Of a stretch of 19,765 bases of DNA, positions 1-9,755 are shown one piece after another (positions within the stretch are counted from its first letter, which is position 1; the number at the start of each line of letters is the position of its first letter). Made by a program: the position numbers and the translations under genes. The stretch comes from Phytophthora quininea. Its lineage: Eukaryota; Oomycota; Peronosporomycetes; Peronosporales; Peronosporaceae. The DNA lies in assembly GCA_011947345.1 (NCBI GenBank), contig JAAVTG010000999.1, positions 1 to 19,765 of the forward strand, in the 5' to 3' direction. Below the pieces are notes generated by a model. The model worked only from the letters and a program-made list of their open reading frames with translations. It did no database searches and was not told where the DNA came from.

Positions 1-312
1 ACGCTCGTCCGAGATGTAGCCGGCCACGATGCACATGAACTGGCTGAACGAGTCGAATGTGAGCTTCATCGATGTGGATCCTTTGTTCGACCACCCCAAC
101 TTTGTGAAGAAGTTCTTTAGTGACTGGCTAATGGCAAAGCTCGTGACTTCTTCGCACGCCGTGAGGATCAGGAGGAAGATGGCCACGTGCTTAAACACAT
201 TTTTGGAGTACTTGGCGGGGCGTTCGTCCCAGAGCTTGGTGTTGATGTAGCCGGTGACGGACGGCGTCAACTGCGGCGTGAGCGCTGGGGAAGGAGCCGG
301 TTGCTTGGCCAT
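1..312 (-). CDS. POT/PTR2-family oligopeptide transporter, N-terminal part (runs off left edge)
   Basis: This is an open frame of 104 codons from an ATG at 312-310 to the window edge. It is closely similar to the N-terminus of the transporter at 1279-3237: both share a Pro/Thr-rich leader, the block KLGWSNKGST and the block FMCIVAGYISDE. Members of this family are proton-coupled importers of di- and tripeptides, and sometimes nitrate or other solutes, in the plasma membrane. The segment covers the cytosolic leader, the first membrane helix (around HVAIFLLILTACEE) and the start of the conserved region where the family has G-x-x-x-x-D-x-x-x-G-K. An upstream ATG near 349 is in another frame. No break is visible in this part. 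The gene is divergent from its paralogue with about 970 bp between the start codons, so the two may share a promoter region. Confidence 0.85.
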   Translation of the reverse strand, partial: MAKQPAPSPALTPQLTPSVTGYINTKLWDERPAKYSKNVFKHVAIFLLILTACEEVTSFAISQSLKNFFTKLGWSNKGSTSMKLTFDSFSQFMCIVAGYISDER

Positions 313-1278
313 CTGCGTTGTCGAAGGTAACTTCGGAAATGGTCATCGAGATACGTGCGGCGGCGATCCGATCAAAAGTAACGAGCCGTCTCAACAATGA
401 AAGCTGCAGCGTTGATCGTCCACGTGCCCCCGTCTCACGTTCGTTCGAGGAGTGGCACTGCAGCGTCGCTAAAGCTTTGATGGACCTTGTGTCTCTGTGA
501 GAATCTCAGGGGCCGGCGCAATTGAGCGTCGTTCATATGTATTTGGAATGGCGTTGGCATGGATACCATACCCTGTGAAACGATTCACGCAATGAAACAG
601 AACCGCTGTCCTTGCTTGTGGAACTGGTGAGTCAAGAAACATTGCCGCGTTACGGGTGTTGTGGTTAAACATTTCGGTGATCAACAATTTATTTGAAGTC
701 GTCCAGATTTTTTCGCAGTAGTTACTTAGCTATCCCAGCTTTCAGCTGTCTGCCACGACAAACTTATCGCTCCATCTTGGCCATGGACCGGCATGCACTG
801 CTGCCACGGGGTCTGGTCGGCGGCCTCGGCGACGAAACTCTTTTCTTTCATTTTGCATGCAAAGATACGCCCTAATCGTTTTGATAACGCGTCGCTCGTA
901 TCTTCAGAAATGATTCGTTAGTCGTGCACCAACAGATGGACGTTTTTCGGAACTGTCAAACGTGTGGACCGCATTGCGCGCCGCGTGCAATGCAAACAGG
1001 ATAGATATTGGCCTAGCTCGCGGCCCAATGCGCGCTCGCCCGGCGACGCGATCGCCATGCTGCGCGTCATGCAAGGTCTTGCTGACTCTCAGTGGGGGAA
1101 CGGCGCCGACTCGAGGTCGACTGGCGCGAGCTGATCGACGGTCTCACTGATCCAGTGGAAGTACCGGCGTTGCATGCTTCTGGCGCCATGGCCACAGGAA
1201 CTGTAATCGTTGCCGCCACTGGCCACCGCTGACGCATGGGAACAGCACTTTTGGACCGACCGCCGCGCTCGCGCACTG
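313..1278. other. Divergent intergenic region between two POT transporter genes
   Basis: No convincing gene is present. Short open frames here lack similarity to anything I recognise and do not agree between strands. Promoters of both flanking transporters should lie here. A GCACTTTTGGACC stretch about 35 bp before the right-hand start resembles the oomycete initiator, but the match is loose. The 900-1200 part is GC-rich. Confidence 0.5.
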
Positions 1279-3237
1279 ATGACCACGCAAACGACTCCGT
1301 CTCCGGTGCTCACGCCGAGGCGTGAAGTGACGGCGTCCGTCACCAAGTGCCCGAGCACCACGCTCTGGGACAACCGCCCAGTCAAGTACTCCCAGAACGT
1401 CCTCAAGCACGTGGCCATCTTCCTCCTGATCCTCACAGTGTGCCAGGAGATCACCAGCTTCGCAACGGACCAGTCCGTCAAGAATTTCTTCATCAAGTTG
1501 GGGTGGTCGAACAAGGGCTCGACCGCCATGAAGCTCACATTTGACTCGTTCAGCCAGTTCATGTGCATCGTGGCCGGCTACATCTCGGACGAACAGCTCG
1601 GCAAGTTCAAGACGCTAATGACTGCCGCTTCACTCAATTCGGTGGGCCTGCTCTTCCTCGTCATCGCTGCAGTGCCCACCGTCGTCGACCACTACCTCGC
1701 GGTAAGCAAGATCGTCTTCAACATCGGCTTGTTTTTCGGAGTGGCAGTGTCCCAGATCTGCCTTCGGGCGCTTGTAATCTCGTACGGCGGCGACCAGTAC
1801 TCTCCAACTTCGTCGCCTGCCGAGAAGGCACTGTTCTTCAGCATTCAGTACTGGACTGCTAACATTGGCGCCTCCATCAGCTACGCTGTGTTCCCGTCGG
1901 TATCCATCTATGGAATCGGGGCCGTCCCCGCCGACTACGGATACGTCGCCGTCTATTTCGTTGGACTTGTCATGCTGGTGGTTTTCTTGGGCCTGCTCTG
2001 GGCTTCTCGCAAGCGGTATGTGAATGTGCCGCCGACAAGTGAATCCATCGCGCTGGTGATCAAAATCGTGGCGAAACATTCAAAGAGAAGCTTTAACGCA
2101 AAGATGATCGCAATAGGCGCTGCCCTGTACGTTGGTGCATTTCTGCTGAGCATCCTGGCGTCTTTCGTGGCAGACCAGGGAGAGTTGGGCCACAATATTT
2201 CCTATGCGTGTGGAGCAATGATCGTGACGGCGACATTGCTCTGGGTGTACTATGGCCGTGACCCGACTTTTATGGAGAGAGCCAAGGACACGTTGGGCGG
2301 TGATTTTGATTCGGAGACCGTGGATGGAGTGAAACAAGTCATTCGGATCCTCCCGTTCAACGCCTTCAATGTTTGCTGGTGGGTGTGCCAGAACCAGCGC
2401 GGCAACAACCAAGCCATGGTCCAGCAGACTGATACACGTCTTGGCAGTGGCCCGTTCGCCAGCCAAATCCCTGGACCAACAGTTCAAATGTTTAATCCGG
2501 TGGGGTTCTGTTAATTGTGCCTTTGATGGAGAAGGTGGTTTATCCACTATACGAAAAATATGCTGGGAAGCCTCCCAGCCGATACGGAAAAGTACTTGCT
2601 GGGTATTGCGTGGCAGCCGTGGCGATGGTGTGGACTGGAGTGTTCGAGGTCATCCGCCGAAACGCTGGTCCGCTCACTTACGTAGACGCACATGGAGACA
2701 AAGTTCATTCTTGACGATGACGGCGGGCAGGTCATGAACGCCATTCCGTGGTGGACGGCCATCCCACAATACGTCCTCGTGGCCCTAGCGGGTGTGATGA
2801 TCGCCATCTCCTCCTACGACATCAACTACTCGGAGGTGCCTCAGAGCATGCGAAGTACGTCGATCGCGCTCGGGTTCTTCGTTAATTCTATGGGAAGCAC
2901 GCTCTTGTCCGTCATTGTGCTGCTGTTCGGCAAGTTCATCCCGACAGACCTGAACGATGGGCACATTGAGTACATGTATTTCGCATTGGGAGCCATCATG
3001 GTCGTCAATATCGTATTCTACGTGATTGTGATGAAGCAAATGCAGCTGGGCATGATTCCTCAGAGTAACAAGCACGAAGACGAAGAAACGCTGCTCGGCA
3101 TCATGTACGTGATCGTTCAAGTTTTGAAAAACATGATAGCACTGACGAAAGTTTTATTCTTGCGCAGCTCTGAAACATTTAGGTGGCGGGTGCCTTCGTA
3201 CGGGTCGACGTCTCTACTATCTTCACCGCGAAAGTAA
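1279..3237 (+). CDS. POT/PTR2-family oligopeptide transporter; frame broken twice by compensating indels
   Basis: This encodes a predicted plasma-membrane proton-coupled oligopeptide transporter of about 631 residues (if the two breaks cancel and one intron is removed), normal for the family. The start at 1279 aligns with the start of the paralogue at 312; the frame is open upstream to 1210 but without matching sequence. Family marks are the VAGYISDEQLGKFKT block (around residue 100), the FFSIQYWTANIGAS block equivalent to the second PTR2 signature, and IPGPTVQMFNP before the later helices. About twelve hydrophobic segments can be read. The frame moves at about 2503-2505, where a run of four G appears one base short (stop at 2512), and moves back at about 2700-2710. 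The region between reads cleanly in the second frame. A 63-bp intron at 3105-3167 is likely. The C-terminus after the intron is polar and unremarkable. Confidence 0.85.
3105..3167 (+). other. Probable intron in POT transporter gene
   Basis: The donor is GTACGT and the acceptor is TTGCGCAG, with a CTGAC branch-like motif at 3142-3146. The length of 63 bp is typical for oomycetes. It is a multiple of three without a stop, so retention would also keep the frame; splicing is inferred from signals only. Confidence 0.6.
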
Positions 3238-3991
3238 AAAAATGCTGAGTAGATAATTCAAGTACGCATGCAGCAATACACAACTCAAAGAATGAAATCG
3301 CTATTGCTCTAACGCGAAATTATTGCTTTGGCCGTCGACCTACCCAGCTTCAAATTGCAGTAGTCTGTTGGCCTGCTACCTGCGTCGATAAACCCTGGGG
3401 TGTATGGCCTGAAGAACGACCGTTCTACGAGGGATCTCCATCGCCACGTTGCCAAGATAGCAATGCCAACGCACAATGAGTCTCCTCTCAACATTGCAGA
3501 ATCGTCAATTCGGAAACGGACAAAAGTTCTGCATTGCACAGATCTCCGCAGCAATTCCTCTGGTTTAGCGAGAGACAAAGCGTGAGCGCGTGCCTCAGGC
3601 CAATCGCCAAATGTGCGTTGCGCTTTCAGCTAATGCAATGTCGAGGCCTGGGCATCCGGAGCTGTGCTGTTCAACCGCGTGATCAACGACACCCCGCTTC
3701 AATTAATAACTACGAGTCAGCAAATATTTACGAACAGAAAGAGGAGTTTAGCTAGACGACCGATGCAAACTTTAGTCGCGCTCTGGATGAGCCGGAAATT
3801 GCAAGCCGGACGTAGCCCGTCGGCGGCAGATACAGTGCATGAGATCCCCATCTTTTGACGGCCGAACACTTGCACGACGCTTGCAGCAAGCTGCAACGCG
3901 AGCAGGTCCACTGAATCTGCGCGACTACCATTGTCGATCCCTTCGTGGGTGCACGAAACCGAGCTCTGTCTTCTCCTCGCTGTAGGGCAGA
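3238..3991. other. Intergenic region, nothing recognised
   Basis: No gene, repeat or RNA is recognised between the POT and FBT genes. Short open frames on both strands look random. Confidence 0.5.
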
Positions 3992-4010
3992 GCTCACTTT
4001 TGAATTCTCC
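3992..4010 (+). promoter_or_regulatory. Oomycete Inr+FPR core promoter of the FBT gene
   Basis: GCTCACTTTTGAATTCTCC fits the oomycete composite core promoter, an initiator like TCAYTYY followed by a flanking element like CAWTTTNYY. It ends 7 bp before the ATG, implying a very short 5' leader, which is common in oomycetes. The match is by eye. Confidence 0.6.
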
Positions 4011-4017
4011 AAGCGCT

Positions 4018-5663
4018 ATGCAAGCTTCCGACTACCAGCGCAAACAAGACGCCTACGCAGAGGTCAAGTCGCCCAACGTGCTACTTGGCCATTACGAGAA
4101 TGGGGCCCTGCGCGAGGTCCGTGGATCTGTGTCGGTGTACTCGTGGCAGAACCTCGGTATGGCTGCCCACAGTGCTGCCGTCGGGATCGTGAACAGCTCC
4201 ATCAGTGGCGTCGTCTACGCGGTGCTCAACAACTACCCGCACATGTCCACGACGCTTGTCGCGACAGCGGTTGCACTTATCCAGTTTCCGCGCAGTCTGC
4301 GCCTATTCACCGGGATGCTTACGGACACGGTGCCGATTTTCGGCTACCGTCGGCGCCCGTACATGGTGCTCGGTTGGGGGATGTCCTTCGTCTCTTGCCT
4401 GCTTATGGCAGTACTCCCTCTCGGCAACCCGTACTACAGCGGCCAGTCTATTGCTGACTTGGACCCGAGCGAACTCACCCTCGATCAACTTGCCACGATT
4501 GACACCGATGCCCCCACCGCGGTATCAAAATGATTATCCTGATGATGATCGCCAACTTGGGCACGGTGCTTGCCTACAGCGGCTTCAACGGCACGATGAT
4601 TGAGATTTCGCAGCAAGAATCGGCTGACAGGCGAGGCACTGCAATGGGCGACTGCGATGTTGTCTTCTACTGGTTCGCGATTTTCTCCTCTTTCTTCACG
4701 GGCCTGGGTCTCAACAGCGCGGACTACGGTGGCACCTTCTCGTGGTCGATTGGATTTAACGCCGTTATGGGCATTTGCGCTGCCATGTCGCTCATTGTGG
4801 CACCGTTCTGCTGGTTCTGCATTCAAGAGGAGAAGGTCACGTCGGGGCCTACCAAGTCGGTGTTTTCGTTCCTCTATGAGCTGATGCAGCGCAAGATTGT
4901 CTACCGCTACATCGCTTTCCGCTTCTTCTACAACGTGCTGGCCCTGTTCTCCGTGACTGCAAACAGCGCAATCCAAAGCACGTGGGCTGGCGTCGAACCC
5001 CTGAACGACGGCATCGCGTCCATGCTTGCGGCGTTCCTGACCATGATCGGCACGTACCTGGTCAAGAAGTACGGACTCGCGTGGAACTGGCGGCACATTA
5101 TTATTTTTGCGCAGATCCTCGTTGTGGCCCTCGACGTCATTCCGACGATGTTCACGATCTGGGACGTAGTCCGCAGCCAGTGGTTCTGGCTTGGTGTCCC
5201 GCTGGTTGAGAATTTGCCAGTCGCTGCAACCGATTTCGTTGGCGCGCTTTTCATGCTTGAGGTGGACAGCGAAGGTTTCGAGGCTACCCTATTCGGTCTT
5301 GCTGTCACTTCGCAGCGTGTCGGCATTCCATTTGCAACAGTGCTCACGAAGTCGGTCGACGGATACCTCGACATTGAACGTGCCGACATCCAGAAGGACG
5401 ACCACTATGTCCGCTCGCAAGCCACGATCGCTTATGTGATCGCCTACGCCGTCAACCTGCTTGCGGTCATGTTCGTCGCGCTGCTCCCGCGTCAGAAGGA
5501 AGAGCTTCACCGCCTGCAGCAAGAAGGTTCCAACAGCAAGATTGCAGGTATCGCGACGATTTCGATTTTGATCTTTGCGCTCGCGTGGTCGCTGATGACG
5601 AACATCCTGAGTCTGTTCGACTCGACGTCATGTCTGCGCATTGCTGGTGGAAGCGGATGCTAA
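4018..5663 (+). CDS. Folate-biopterin transporter (FBT/BT1 family); one frameshift
   Basis: This encodes a multi-pass membrane protein of the folate-biopterin transporter family (MFS-like, BT1), about 548 residues if the break is ignored. Such proteins carry folates, pterins or related solutes; the substrate here is unknown, and the family is expanded in oomycetes. Typical features are the motif IFGYRRRPYMVLGWG (around residue 110-125), the loop ESADRRGTAMGD at a position where FBT proteins carry E-x-x-x-x-R-G, and roughly twelve hydrophobic segments. The start at 4018 is chosen because it directly follows the core promoter at 3992-4010. The frame breaks at about 4527-4530, where a run of four A seems one base short and gives a TGA at 4531; the second frame continues from there to the TAA at 5661. 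No other break is visible, so this may be a sequencing error in a working gene. Confidence 0.85.
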
Positions 5664-6187
5664 AGCTTTACTGAAATAGATCTGACTTGGGGGCTGATGC
5701 AGAACTACTAGTATTCCGACCTGTTTGCTCGACAGACTTGCCGCGTCGCTAATGTGTTCGCCACAGTATGGGAGGGGAAAACCTTCATACAACTGCCTCG
5801 GCACAAGAGAAAGGTTAGCGGAATGAACCACACATTCGCTAGTTCAGCGTCTACATGTAGCAGGCCCACGCTGCGAGGTCACTCCAAAAACTGCGCAATT
5901 TGTATGTTAGCCAATATTGTTTATTTTCCACGTGCAGTGGGCGGAGCGAACGGAACAAGCGAAATATGTGTTTTCCTAAAGAAGGAAGGCATTGGACACC
6001 AAACCGTCCGGTTCGACAGGGAGTGTCTAGGAAGCACTGAAGTTGGGAGCACTGGCGCACAAATAGTGCCGGCAGATGGCGGTGGTAACGAGGCAAAATG
6101 TGCAAAAGTGACGTCTTCAACACACGCCGTTGCGAGGATGAACACAACCATTAAGCATCGAGCGCTGGCCAAAACGTTAGCCCATTC
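5664..6187. other. Intergenic region between FBT gene and retrotransposon remnant
   Basis: I see no supported gene. A 178-codon open frame at 5754-6290 on the plus strand runs into the LTR and has no recognisable protein character. Confidence 0.45.
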
Positions 6188-6360
6188 TGTTGGTGTCGAA
6201 TCCGTAGACCGGCTGCACGTCGCACACTGTGGGGTAAAACGTAAAATTGAGAGTGAGATTGTTATTCCTGCTCGTACTCGTACTGACTAATGTCTTCGTA
6301 CCCACGCGATCGCAGCTGCCGGTGCTTCCCATCTCTGGTCTGGACCCCCAGTTTCCAACA
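6188..6360 (-). repeat. Probable copia LTR (3' copy)
   Basis: This 173-bp segment begins TGTTGGAAAC and ends GACACCAACA on the minus strand, so its ends are a perfect 6-bp inverted repeat TGTTGG/CCAACA with the canonical TG...CA. It lies immediately after a purine-rich tract downstream of the RNase H remnant. Only one copy is in the window, so identity as an LTR is inferred from position and ends. The flanking 5 bp at the outer end is GAATG (minus strand), a possible target-site copy. Confidence 0.65.
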
Positions 6361-6373
6361 CTCCTCCTCGTCC
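6361..6373 (-). other. Probable polypurine tract next to the LTR
   Basis: On the minus strand GGACGAGGAGGAG directly abuts the TG that starts the LTR. This is where the plus-strand primer of an LTR retrotransposon lies. Confidence 0.6.
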
Positions 6374-6459
6374 GGTACTGCCGAGCGGCTTCACATCCTG
6401 GTAAGTCATCACATACTCCAGGCTTCTTCTGTTTACACTGCACTTCAGCTCCTCAGAGC

Positions 6460-7053
6460 CTAATGTATCCCCACTTCGACCCGCAGGTCGGCCAGCCTTG
6501 ACGCGTCTAGCGCCTTCGTCATCAAGTTGGCTGGCATCACTGTGCTCTCGCGATACTCCGGCTTCAGCACCCCATTCTGAGTGTAACACCCGACAAACTT
6601 AATGCGAATGTCGATGGGTTTCGCCTTCGCAGACGCAGTTTCTCCATCAAGCTGCTTCAGAGCGGCTTGATTGTCCACTCGCAGTGGCATTGGCTCCTCA
6701 TGCTTTATACCGAGTTCTCCCAGTAGCTCACGTATCCCCAGGAGCTCCGTCGCTATGAAAGAGGCGGCAGTGTACTCGGCCTCCATGGTGGAGAGCGACA
6801 CTCCGCCCTGCTTCTTGCACACCCAGCACACTGGTGTGGTGTAGCGGGATTTATCAAAATCCGCTTCCACTGCGCCCAGACACCGACTAACGGAGGGGTA
6901 CTCCGATATCCGTGGGAATGCTGAACTGTGCTCACCTTGTGTACCCGTCGGCGGGCTGGATCTGCTCTTCAGGTGCTTCGAGGATGCTTGATCTGTCAAG
7001 ATCGAACGTCTTGACGGGACGTGGGAGGTCAGGAGCAGCGCGGGAATCTTCAC
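6460..7053 (-). pseudogene. Copia polyprotein remnant, RNase H domain
   Basis: The last 135 or so residues of this frame match the C-terminal RNase H of Ty1/copia polyproteins: KKQGGVSLSTMEAEYTA (the E-A-E-Y block), an RVDNQAALKQL block with the catalytic-type D in DNQ, then the K-x-IDIRIKFV block and the MTKAL block near the end. It stops with TAG at 6462-6460. Sequence above about 6880 does not read as copia in this frame, so the N-terminal 60 residues are probably not genuine coding. The reverse transcriptase is absent. It is judged a dead remnant. Confidence 0.8.
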
Positions 7054-7602
7054 TCTGCGTCCTTGAATATTTGCCAGACCAGTAATCGCTTGGATCTACT
7101 TGGATCTGGGGCCTGGATCTTGGATCCAGGTGGGGGTGGGGGGTTGAGGGTCGATCAGTCGTCCTGGCCAAGTAATAACTCCAGTAGACTTCGGATCCGC
7201 ACTTGGTACTAGTGGATCCGGGCTGCGAGTGGATCTGGCCAATATATTATCCAGATCACCCGAGCGCTGCTTGATCCGCGGTGATCCCGACGTAGCTGGA
7301 CTGGGCCAATGTAGATCCCGTGGTCTTAGGCGCTAAGAAGGGCACTTGTGGTGTACAAGGCAAATTCGACTCTGTATTAAGCAAATTATGAGTGGATCCA
7401 TTGGAGATCCCATCCCAAAACCTATCGTCTGCGCCATTTCTATACCTGCCGCTGGATGTTGTCGCTTGATCAGTCCTCTAGTGTGCCAGATCCACGCCTG
7501 GAACGGCCTTGGTTGCAGATACGGGCTGCCCACGTCTGGATCCAGTGTTTCCGCGATGTACCCATGCCTGATCCGGGGATCTGAGTCCGGATCCGGCATG
7601 CT
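6959..7602. repeat. GATC-dense block (GGATCC/TGATCC/GGATCT motifs)
   Basis: I counted 23 GATC tetramers in about 644 bp, 20 of them between 7091 and 7602, whereas roughly 2-3 are expected by chance. Six are full GGATCC. The motifs are mostly variants of TTGGATCY, with two near-identical 10-bp units in tandem around 7090-7108. Spacing is irregular, so this is not a simple satellite. No credible protein is encoded. It may be a terminal or subterminal part of a transposon, or a regulatory-type motif cluster. Confidence 0.7.
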
Positions 7603-7646
7603 GGGCTCCCATATCGCCCCATTTCCGGGAACGCGCTTCACCACAT

Positions 7647-8036
7647 AAGCCCTACGGAACCACGTTCAAGTCAGACCCGAACTACAAATACTACGACAAG
7701 TACGTCCGGAGGAGAAAAGTCGGCTCCAGAGCTGGATGAGCGACGAGAACTCGATGCACACTGCGTAGGTACGTCTGTGTCTGGACAAGGTTTCTCCTGG
7801 CCAGCAGAAGAGCACGTTCCTAACGCTCACGTTCTCCACCGTTTTACCATTCTTGGTCAAGTCGATCATCTTGTCGAACTGCATCTTCACGTACTTTTCG
7901 TAGACCCCGTGATAGGAGCTCCGTAATGGATAATTGACATCGTAGAGAAGGTTTTGTCGATATGGTCGTGGCTAATGCTGGTGGCGTTTCGACGTTCAAC
8001 GAGTGCCGGCTGGGCTTGGCAACAAATTGCAGTGAC
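7647..8036 (-). repeat. Inverted-repeat arm A (390 bp)
   Basis: The reverse complement of this segment matches 9366-9755 at 387 of 390 positions with no gaps, compared base by base. The three mismatches are at 7742, 7757 and 7798. The arm holds a copy of the 3' part of the LWY effector gene at 9663-10649, here in plus orientation beginning at the residues KPYGT, plus flanking DNA. The sequence outside both ends differs from arm B, so the edges are sharp. Confidence 0.95.
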
Positions 8037-9365
8037 CACCGATTGTTCACAATGGACTGAAATGCAGCAACATCCTTGTTCTTTCCACTGGCGTAAAACA
8101 GTCAGTGCGTTGGCACTTCGATTAGCCATCTGCAGGAGAATTTGAGTCTCAAAGCTATTCGTCATGTACATCCACGGGAAAATCGGAAGGCGTGATTATT
8201 TTCTGCTGTCTTAGTTTGGTCACTATTTATCCCAACACCGATACCAGTTGCTCACAATATCTCCGCTCTTGTGTGGTTAAGGCTTGCATTCGTATAGGGA
8301 AGTATATTGATGCCAACAAATGCAATTGTATATCGGTTGCTGGCGCTGAATGTCACGACGTTACTGGTGAAAGCACTTACGTATAGTTGATGAAGCGGTA
8401 AAACCCGGCTGAGTCTTGCTGACCAGGCGTAGAATAGCTGTAGTTGTATTACCTAGGCAAATTCTAGACTGAGCGAAGCTGTAGCAACTAACTGCGAAGT
8501 AGCCGCTAACAATAGGGAACTCGAATGCGATGGTGCCTCAATAACTGATGAGATCTTGCACCGAGGTTGGCGAGGACGAGTCCGAGCCAATTCGAGCGCA
8601 CGTTCGATAAGACACGAGCTGTACTCGTGACACTGAAACGGAACATGCAGAGATGACGTTCGTGGAGGCGTTCTAGCAACGAACGATCCGTGATTCACTT
8701 CCACCAGCTTGGTACTGAGCCCTTGGTTTTCCACAGAGCAAATTTGGCCAGCCAAACTGGATTCGTCCGCTCTTCATCATCGTCAGGTTCAGTGTCTCCC
8801 GCTTCCTCTTCATCGTCTTCTTCTACCGTGTTGGTGGTCATCAGAAAGCGCACACTCTTGTTGTAACTGATAGCGGCAAGTAAAGCCTTGGCACCCTGGG
8901 TGCCCGACGAGATAATCTTGGTCGTCAGCTCGGGGTTGGCGTTGCAGGTCGACAGCAGAACTGCAGCGAAGACAATCGCAATGCTGGAGAAGCGCTTGTT
9001 CGTCTTGGGCTTGATGAAGGAGTGTCCGAGGGCTTCAAGCGAAATTGCAAAATTAACGAATACCAATGTCGTCCAACCAAAACAGTGAAGGAGGTTTGTG
9101 ATCGACTATCAGTCATTTTCTGACACGTTTATGAGTACGCCGATCTCAAAACTATTCATCGTCATTCAATAGAACCGTACATTAGTAGAACGGTGGCGCG
9201 TGAAATCCTTTGTTGAAGTGTAGATTCGCGATTTGCTTTGCGATCGGAAGCTCGAGCATATTATTCCATTGCTAGTTCGAGGTAACACTTATCGAAATAG
9301 ATCACTTGTCCATGTTTGACAGAGTAGTTAGTATACAGGAGAGTTCTCAATTCCAGCGCTATACT
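8037..9365. other. Spacer between inverted-repeat arms
   Basis: This 1,329-bp segment separates the two arms. It holds the RxLR candidate at 8695-9066. The rest (8037-8694 and 9067-9365) shows no supported gene. An open stretch on the minus strand at about 8037-8171, in the frame ending inside arm A, has a short helical look but no recognisable match. Confidence 0.5.
8695..9066 (-). pseudogene. RxLR-like effector relic (RFLM motif, dEER present, start codon apparently lost)
   Basis: The frame contains a secretion-signal-like hydrophobic stretch (IAIVFAAVLLSTCNA), then RFLM, a strongly acidic region and DDDEER. This is the order of an RxLR-dEER effector, with the last R of RxLR replaced by M. 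The best signal peptide would begin at the codon at 9003-9001, which is ACG; the first in-frame ATG is at 9066 and would put 21 polar and mixed residues before the signal. The protein ends 15-20 residues after a WLAKFALWK stretch that looks like the start of a WY-type helix, so the C-terminus is short. Effectors of this class are secreted and enter plant cells; the function of this one is unknown. It could be a working gene if translation starts at 9066, but I favour decay. Confidence 0.5.
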
Positions 9366-9755
9366 GTCACTGCAATTTGTTGCCAAGCCCAGCCGGCACT
9401 CGTTGAACGTCGAAACGCCACCAGCATTAGCCACGACCATATCGACAAAACCTTCTCTACGATGTCAATTATCCATTACGGAGCTCCTATCACGGGGTCT
9501 ACGAAAAGTACGTGAAGATGCAGTTCGACAAGATGATCGACTTGACCAAGAATGGTAAAACGGTGGAGAACGTGAGCGTTAGGAACGTGCTCTTCTGCTG
9601 GCCCGGAGAAACCTTGTCCAGACACAGACGTACCTACGCAGTGTACATCGAGTTCTCGTTGCTCATCCAGCTCTGGAGCCGACTTTTCTCCTCCGGACGT
9701 ACTTGTCGTAGTATTTGTAGTTCGGGTCTGACTTGAACGTGGTTCCGTAGGGCTT
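9366..9755 (+). repeat. Inverted-repeat arm B (390 bp)
   Basis: This is the partner of arm A (7647-8036), in opposite orientation. Mismatch positions are 9604, 9645 and 9660. Its right end lies inside the effector gene at 9663-10649, which continues uninterrupted past 9755, so arm B is probably the original locus and arm A the copy. Confidence 0.95.
9470..9592 (+). pseudogene. Possible effector-derived fragment on plus strand inside arm B
   Basis: The plus-strand frame reads YEKYVKMQFDKMIDL followed by a GKTVENVSV stretch, which has the Y-x-x-Y-V and helical character of a WY/LWY module. It abuts, tail to tail, a minus-strand stretch at about 9590-9640 that resembles another LWY module. It lacks a signal peptide or RxLR. 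A copy lies in arm A. The assignment rests on pattern only. Confidence 0.35.

Larger units (their letters stand above)
6188..7053 (-). mobile_element. Degraded Ty1/copia LTR retrotransposon, 3' end
   Basis: Read on the minus strand, the order is an RNase H coding remnant, an untranslated stretch, a purine-rich tract and an LTR, which is the order at the 3' end of a copia element. No integrase, reverse transcriptase or 5' LTR is recognised in the window, so the element is truncated. The upper boundary is uncertain; recognisable RNase H similarity stops near 6880, and the GATC-rich DNA above may or may not belong to it. Confidence 0.7.

Noticed and set aside
1089..1568. 159-codon minus-strand open frame that resembles the plus-strand frame at 29-250
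   Set aside because: The resemblance is real but arises because both are antisense shadows of the two POT paralogues.
4485..5096. 203-codon open frame on the minus strand
   Set aside because: It is antisense to the FBT gene, is His/Arg/Glu-rich and lacks family features; a shadow of codon bias.
5754..6290. 178-codon plus-strand open frame
   Set aside because: It runs into the copia LTR, and has no recognisable domain, signal peptide or promoter.
7091..7602. GATC-rich block as bacterial contamination or vector
   Set aside because: It lies between oomycete copia and effector sequences, has no bacterial genes, and the GATC motifs are too varied in spacing for a cloning artefact.
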